Source: an uncultured Saprospiraceae bacterium
GTDB taxonomy: Bacteria; Bacteroidota; Bacteroidia; Chitinophagales; Saprospiraceae
Assembly (NCBI GenBank): GCA_937959375.1
Contig: CALGLS010000592.1
Coordinates: 1-8,054, forward strand
DNA: 8,054 nt
Reading direction: 5' to 3'
The notes beneath the pieces were generated by a model. That model was not told the DNA's origin, did no database searches, and worked only from the letters and a program-made list of their open reading frames with translations. The position numbers and the translations under genes were made by a program. Below are positions 1 to 7,300 of the stretch, piece after piece (the first letter of the stretch is position 1; each line of letters opens with the position of its first letter).

Positions 1-1368
1 GAACTAGCTGCACACGAAGGACTCAATCAATTGAGAACCATTCGCCAAAAAGATTTCTTAGGACTTGGTGTTTCAGAAAAAATGCAAGACAAGATTTACA
101 ACAATCTCGTCATAAAAGGTTTCATCAAAGCTGACGGAACACTCATCGAAGATGCCTTCCCAGATAAAGCTGAAGCATTTAAAATCAACGATAGTAGTAA
201 CGATGAAAGTTCGGCTGTTTTTGAGTTAATACACAACTTGTCTAAGGCTGAAGTTACAAATGGAAATGGTACATCCAATGGAAACGGAACCAGTCAGCCA
301 GTCGATGAAGTCGCCGTATTCATGTCGCACTTTAATGTCTTAAAATTAAATCCATCTCGAAAAACTGAACTATACGATAACCTGATTTTTAATGGCTACA
401 TAGATGTTGAAGGAGTCGTTTTGCAACCAGAGTTTTTTGTTAAAAAAGAAAACATCCAAAAATTCGAGCCCAATGCAAAAATTGATCATCACTCTGAGCA
501 GGTATATGAACTGATTCAGAAAAATATAAATCGCTTCAATACGGAAGTTTGCAAACTGGACCCAGCGGTGTTCTCAGATCTTGCATTAAAAGAAATTGAG
601 TTAGAAGACTTAATGGAAAACCTTCGGTTTAACGAATACATCGATGAGGAAAATGTCTTCATCGACAAGTCCGCTTTACTGGATTGCAAAATAGAAGATT
701 TTAAACTAGCCCTTGTTTATTACCCACATCGACATAATATCTTAGAGCAACTAAAACAGGTTATCAAAGATTTTAAAACTGGATTTTTCACACTTACCAA
801 AGACATGCTCTTTGATGTAGCCGACGAAATAGTAGCCGAACGAATCTTCCATGAAATCCAACAGAATTATCTACAAACAGATTTCTTTACAGAAGAAAGT
901 ATCCAGTTTTTTAGCGACGAAGCGAACGTCCAAAAATTATCCTTAGGTCAGTACTTTGATAGCCATACAACAGGAATTGTGTTTAAAGCCATCAAAAATA
1001 TGATCGAAGTTGCGGAGAAGTTTAGAGTGAATGTACACGATCTATTCGACCTTGATTTTGATGAAGATGAAATACTAGATGTCCTGCAATTGCTATGGGA
1101 GGCAGGATGCCTACGTCCAAACGGTACCATGAAGCCCGATAAAGTAGCACACTTTCTCAACGTAAATAATGCACTGGATTTCAATGTGCCAGGTTTTGAA
1201 GATTTCAATAAAGACATCTTCTTTATTTTGCACAATCAAGCCAAGGCTGTTAATGCGACCGTTACCGAAATCACACAAAAAATCATTCAGCTGGCTAGCG
1301 CTCAAGAAAAATTAATCTTTGATGTTTTTCAAGAAGGATTTGAAATACCTGCCGATCAAGTAAAGGTG
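1..1368 (+). repeat. Tandem array of about 80-residue helical repeats, N-terminal region
   Basis: Residues 1 to about 456 contain five to six copies of a divergent repeat. Each copy has a helix beginning VFELI-like (VFELI at 73, VYELI at 168, ILEQL at 247, VFKAI at 327, FFILH at 407: spacing 95, 79, 80, 80) and a later motif of the type LYxNLxFNGYIDxxG (IYNNLVIKGFIKADG at 32, LYDNLIFNGYIDVEG at 124, LMENLRFNEYIDEEN at 204, IFHEIQQNYL at 282, VLQLLWEAGCLRPNG at 361). The last residue of the GYI-like core falls at 42, 134, 214, 291 and 371. The first copy is cut by the window edge and the last lacks a clear second motif. The extra length of the second unit is explained by an NGNGTS insertion. 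The segment is predicted helical from its heptad-like hydrophobic spacing. I do not recognise the family; position suggests it forms or extends the N-terminal helical shell of the TcA-like protein. Confidence 0.7.
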
Positions 1369-4300
1369 ATTTGTGGCCATATCTTTAATGAAAAAGAAGC
1401 ATTGGTGGAAACCATTATGTCGCCCATCCTAAATGCTGTAAATGAAAACAATCAAATCGTAGAAGAACCGCAAAGCAAACAACTCAATACCGCTTGGGAT
1501 CGGATCAAGCAGTTTGCCGTTTTAGCTGCAAAGCTCAACTTAACGGCCAATGAAACAGACGTAATTTTTAGAGATCAAAATTTGGTTGGTAAGTTTCCTG
1601 AAACCTTACAACTACCAACAGGTACAAATCGATTTGATGCATTGATGAAAATGGATGTCGACTTTTCAGATGAATCAAATGAAGAAGACATCCGCGAATG
1701 TTTACTAATGTTCCAATTTGGTGAACCTCCAGTAGGAGAGGGACTCGGAACTCCAGGTCATTACGCTTTGTATGACGCATCTTCCTACGTACTTTACAAG
1801 GAGCGGCAATCCATCAACGCCCTATCTCCATTTTTTGAAGACATCATTAAATTTGATGCCGCCTTCAACGATGAAAAAGGAAATGCATGGATGATTTCAG
1901 GAAGACGTTTTTTCTATAAAGAAATAGGTGCCGACGAATGGACCGAAAAAGAAAAAACACTAGGCGAAATTGATAGCAACTTTGTAGATGTAAAAACAAT
2001 CGATGCTTCTTTTAGAAATAGAGATGGCAAACTCTTCCTTTTCTCCGGTGATCAATACTTCCGTTTCTCAGGCTCATTGGATCGGCCAGATGAAGGCTAT
2101 CCGCGCAAGACGAAAGACAACTGGGTGATGGAACACAACTTTACCTTACCTGAAGAATGCAAAGAAGTCTTTGACGCTGCCTTCCAAAGTCCGCAGAATC
2201 AAACCTTCTTTTTTAAAGGAAATCACTTTTTTGATTCCAATAATTTTTCAAAATCCCGAGAGATCAATTCGGTATGGGGCAAAATAAAATCTAACTTTGA
2301 TGAGCTCCAAAAAATCGACGCTGCCTTTTCTTTTAATGGTGAAGTCTACATTTTTTCTGGTGACCAATATCTGAGATGGTCTGACCAAATGGAACATCCA
2401 GATGCCAACGCAAACTCAGGAACACTTCGCTCCATTTTTTCTTTACTACCGGATTTACCAGAAGATTTCAATAGGGGAGTAGACGCTGTTTTTGTAGGAC
2501 AGGATAACTTACTACATGCCATCAAGGGAAACCAAGGCGTTCGATATACTATTGCTAGACCAACTACTGATGAAACAGACCTGCCAACTATTTCCAAAAT
2601 AGATGAATACTTTTTGGTGCAGCCTTTATCTGAAACACCAAACACAACTCCTACAAATGGATCTGGACCAAGACCAACATTCGGAAGGATCAAAAACAAT
2701 ATTAAAAATCGCGAGACGGTAGATGCTGCATTCACAGGTTTAGATGGTCGCGTTTATCTCTTCAGTGGCGATCAATTTTATCGTTATTCTGGTGATCATT
2801 ATGATTTTGCAGATGAAGGTTATCCCAAATCAATTGCAGAAAACTGGGGTGGATTGACTTCTGTAGACGCCGCATTTGTACTCAATGGTAAAACCTATTT
2901 ATTCAGTCAGAATGCATTTGAAGGAGAAAGCGAAGGCGAATTTGATGACGAAGGAGGGAATGGAATATACATCCGTTATTCTACCAACGACTATACGCTG
3001 GTTGATGAAGGTTATCCCAAAACACCAGACGACAATTGGTGGAACTTACCAGAGACCTTAGTTGAATTTGGTTTTGACAAACCCGATGCTGTTTTTGTCG
3101 ACCATAATCAGGAAACTTTTTTATTCAAAGCGAGTCAGTTTGTAAAGTACGAAACTGCGCACCGTTGGTGGAGCGAGCCACAAGGGATTGCCGAGGCATG
3201 GGGCGGACTACCATCTAGCTTCACAGAAGGAATCGACAGCGGTTTTTCCGGCAAGGATGGCAAGACCTATCTCTTCTCTAATCAAGTCGGGAAGTTCATT
3301 CGCTATTCCGACAAGCAATTCAATAAGGTCGATGATCAATTCCCCAAAGAGATAAAAGAACATTGGGGCAATGTCAAAAACAACATTGAGAAAAATAGAA
3401 AAATCGACGCAGCTTTAGTGATGGAACTAGTGGAGGAAAGTCCTGAGGTAATGAGTAAACATCGGGTGACTTACCTCTTCTCTGGAGATCAGTTTTTCCG
3501 CTATAGCAGCAACCATTATAATGCTGTGGATGAAGGATATCCAAAAACGACTGAAGAATATTTGAAAGACGAACCTCGCTTTGGTGAATTAGAAACAGCA
3601 TTAAAAAATGGACTTGATGCAGGTTTTGCAGATCGACGAAATATTTATCTTTTCAAAGATGAACAATGTACCGTCATCTCTGATGAAGTCTACAAGCAAT
3701 ATCACAAAGGAGCAAGTTTAGCAATAAATACTGCTTTTGAAGAAGAAGGATCCATCTACATGGAATTGGCTGATGGTTGGAAAAAAGTGAACAATCTAGA
3801 GGATGAAGTTAGCAAACAAACTGCTGCTACTCCTAAAGCAATTCGTGAAGTTGAAGGGGATGATTTTAAAGACGGATTAACTGCCGTGCTAAGTGGAACC
3901 GATGAGAATACTTACCTATTCAAAAACGGCGAATGCTATGATAGCTTCTTAGATAAAACATATCCAATTGGCGAAGCATGGGGTGTAACGAACAATAAGA
4001 TTCTGCTAGACAATCAGGTGGACACCGCTTTCCTAGGACTAGATGGAAAAACATATCTTTTCCGTGGCGATCAATTTGTTTCATACAATGATACGGACAG
4101 AGGCAGTAAGTCAATTCCACAATTTATAGATCAAGACCCAATGGCTGTCAAAGATTATTGGGCTGGACTAGAGAACGTTTATCTAGCTTACACTTACGAT
4201 AATTATACTTACTTATTTGAAGCACCCGATGCAAGAGGCGTTTCTAGAATTGCCTGTTATGAAACAGATGATTACACAAATGAAACACCGAAAATGAAAC

Positions 4301-7300
4301 GCGGTGATATTCGTTATTGGGGTTTCCCAACCATTTATTTAGAGCAAGGCTTTGATAAAGTAAATGCCGCTTTTTGTGATGACGAAAATCTATTTCTTTT
4401 TGGTGATAAAGAATTTATTCAATTCAACAAAGAAGAAAGTATTTGGACTTATCCTCGACCGATATCTCAGATTTGGCGTGAGCTTCCGTTTGAAGACAGC
4501 GATGATCTTTTCGTCAAGTCCGTATTTATGGGACCTGATGGGGTGACCTATTTCTTTACTTCAGAATCCTTTGCAGCTTATGAAAATGGAGTACTCCGAA
4601 AAGATACCAACGGAATATCTACGCAAGCGATTCATTCCCGCTGGGGACTTCAGGATAACAAAATAGTAACTCAAAATAAAGTGGATGCAGCTGTCGTGTT
4701 TGACAACAAAATCACCTACCTATTTTGCGAAGACCAATATGTGCGTTACTCCTCTGATGATTATCGTCAGGTAGATGCTGGTTATCCAAAATCAATGCTT
4801 GGCAACCTTCGAAAGGAAACGGAGTTTGCAGCCTTGCCCGTCTCTTTTGAGAAGCGTTTGAAAACCATGCAGGAAAGTAATTTGAGTTTCAGCGCAGTAC
4901 TAGCCAACGAACGTCAAATTTACATGTTTGAAAACCAAACATTGCATGTAGTTTCACAAAATACAAGGGGACAGTTTAACCTAACACGTTTGGGTAAATT
5001 GAAAAACAACATCGCTAGCCTAAATAAAATTGACGCGGCTTTAGTAGACAAACTAGAGCGAACCTATCTTTTCTCAGGCGATCAATATGTTCGTTATTCC
5101 GACTCTGATTATCAGTTTGTAGATGAGGGTTACCCCAAAACGATTAATGAAGTCAACCTGGTAAGAGATGAGCTAACATCTAATGCAGATGAGCAACTCT
5201 TCGAACTAGATGCTGCTTTCCAAAATGAAGATGGGCATGCTTACCTTTTGAGAGGAACGAATATGTATAGTTCAGACGAGAGAAAAGCTAAAGAACAGGT
5301 CAGTAGTTTGTTGCGTGCAAGTGTTAATCCATTTAGTAATGCATCGGGTCGAATCAATGGCGCCTTTGTTGGTGCTGATGGTAAAGCTTATTTCTTCATG
5401 GATAGTCATTATACTTGTTATGGCAATATTATGGATGAGATAATGGAAGAAGGTTTTCCTAAATCCATTCGCGATAATTGGGGTGACTTACCAATTGATT
5501 TTGAAGAAAAAATCGATGGAGCCTTTGTTTTTGAAGGTCGACGTTACTTAGTCAAAGGCGATAACTATGTGCGTTATTCCAAAAATGATTACACCTGGGT
5601 TGATCAAACCTATCCTCAGCCTTTTGCACGTAAGTGGAATTCATCCAATGACTTTTTGCTAGGAGATGTCAAAGACATGGTGGAGTACAAACACCTGCAG
5701 GACAATTACAGAAGTGATGACTTCGAAGTCAATGATATCTTCGATCTCGAAAAAGCGTATTCCAAAGATCCTTATCAGGCGCTAGCTGACATCTTCGAAT
5801 GGGATATTGAAGAAGTAAAATATTTGAAACAGCACAATGCCTTTTTGCAAAAGCAAAATGATTTTGAAGTTAATTTTAATATTGAGTTGCTACTCAAGAT
5901 GTATCAAATATTTGAAGTGTCGGAAAAAATGGCTGCTTCGCCATCTGCCCTTCATGATTTGGTGTGGACCCATTTATTTTCAGATTCACCACAACTTGGA
6001 CCACAACTTGACATCGCAGCCAATAGCTTATACCTCTTCCTCAGTTGGACCGTAGGTACCAAAGATTGGAATACACTGAAAAATCAGATGCACGATGAGA
6101 TGAACCTCGTCAAGCGAAATGCACTATTACCTCTCGTGGTTTTTAATGATCAAGAAGTAGATACGCCTCGTGACCTTTACGAAAAAATGTTGATTGATGT
6201 AGAAATGGGGGCCGAATCCAAAACTTCCAAAATAAAAGAAGCTATTTCTGCGATCCAATTATATTTCCACCGTTACATTGTCAATGTCGAAAAGCCATTG
6301 GTTAATGGAGAAGAAGATACGAAAAAGCAGCTACTAAAAAGTCGCTGGCAATGGATGAGAAACTATCGAGTTTGGGAAGCCAACCGAAAAGTATTCCTCT
6401 ATCCTGAAAACTATATTCGACCAGAGTTAAGGGATACCAAAACACCGGCTTTCGAAACCTTAGAGCAAGATTTGTTGCAAGGTGAAATATCCGAATTTTC
6501 TGCTCAAAAAGCATTTAAAAAATATGTCGATCACTATACCGAAGTTTCTAGATTAACAATAGCAGGTGGTTATGTCTATGATGATCCGATTCAAGATGTG
6601 GATAACAACCTGATTCTTTTTGGACGTACCAAATCAGAGCCACGCAAATACTTTTATCGACATGCTACTTTCTACACGGGCTCTACCAACTCAGCCAAAT
6701 GGGAACCATGGTTGGAAGTAGGTGTTGCCATAGATGCAGATAAAGTTTACCCTGTATTTGCATTTGGTAGGCTGTGGGTCTTTTGGTCAAAAATTGAAAA
6801 AGAACTAAAAGAAGAAGCTCCTGAAACAGGAGAGATTAGAACCGAAGATAAAGAGGATGGAGCAACCGGTGTGTCTTCTGAGCAAAACACGATTGACGTA
6901 TTGCGGGTTTACTTTTCCTATTACAACTTAAATAAAGAATGGGTACCTGCTCAAACATTGGATATTACATCAGGGCAGGAAATAAGAGAAGATCAGATGA
7001 TTGTTCTATCTGAATTGTTTGTCGAAAGTTCAGTACAACTTGGTGACGAACGCCACAAAAACATCAGTATCTTTTGCTCGTATCTTTTAGCAAATGGTAC
7101 TACTAAGAAAAAAACATATCACCTTACACCTGAATTATATGTAACGACTTCCAATAGAAGTTTCAGTACTTCGGCTGCAGGCGAAGGTATTTTTAGGAGC
7201 TTGTTTCACGAAACGATCTTACCTAATAAAGTCGTAGCGCTCAACACGTTTGAAAATTCTTTAGATGCGCCTTGGTATAGTTTTGATCATAAAGGTGGTA

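Larger units (their letters stand above)
1759..5655 (+). repeat. Hemopexin-like beta-propeller array I, about 24 blades
   Basis: Residues 587-1885 are a continuous run of hemopexin-type repeats. The consensus blade is [IV]DAAF..xDGKTYLFSGDQYxRYS..DYxxVDEGYPKxIxxNWGxLP, the standard four-strand hemopexin blade. Apparent blade starts by residue: 587 (half blade, YALYDASSYVLYKE at 588), 618, 667, 724, 772, 827, 907, 955, 1028, 1078, 1135, 1205, 1242, 1293, 1340, 1393, 1454, 1505, 1561, 1628, 1677, 1736, 1785, 1838. That is 24, or six four-bladed propellers if the first half blade counts. Spacing ranges from about 31 (the half blade) to 80 residues because of loop insertions. Hemopexin propellers in animals and in matrix metalloproteases mediate protein and ligand binding and bind ions in the central tunnel through the DA positions; a binding role is the natural inference. 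Similar repeats are known in bacterial toxin-associated proteins such as Photorhabdus photopexins. Confidence 0.9.

Noticed and set aside
96..1780. Several minus-strand open frames of 60-95 codons opposite the helical repeats
   Set aside because: All are antisense shadows of the + strand frame, with unlikely composition and no coherent domain.
2346..2735. Longest minus-strand open frame (129 codons) opposite the propeller array
   Set aside because: It lies antisense to well-conserved hemopexin blades, has low-complexity composition and no recognisable domain; the + strand frame explains the sequence fully.
4364..4546. Plus-strand open frame of 60 codons in another frame
   Set aside because: It overlaps hemopexin blades in frame 1 and encodes no recognisable motif; the same applies to the one at 5837-6055 over the TcA helical region and the one at 2876-3061.
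3613..4680. Pseudogene decay in the degenerate blade region
   Set aside because: The frame is intact, blade pitch and strand motifs are retained and codon use matches the neighbouring parts; divergence is a better explanation.
1759..5655. CRISPR array or DNA-level repeat element
   Set aside because: The periodicity is at protein level with strongly diverged DNA, variable spacing and intact coding frame; there are no constant-length direct repeats with spacers.
6331..6825. Active sialidase (neuraminidase) domain
   Set aside because: Only the family label suggests this. No Asp-box or catalytic Arg triad can be recognised, and in TcA the region is structural.
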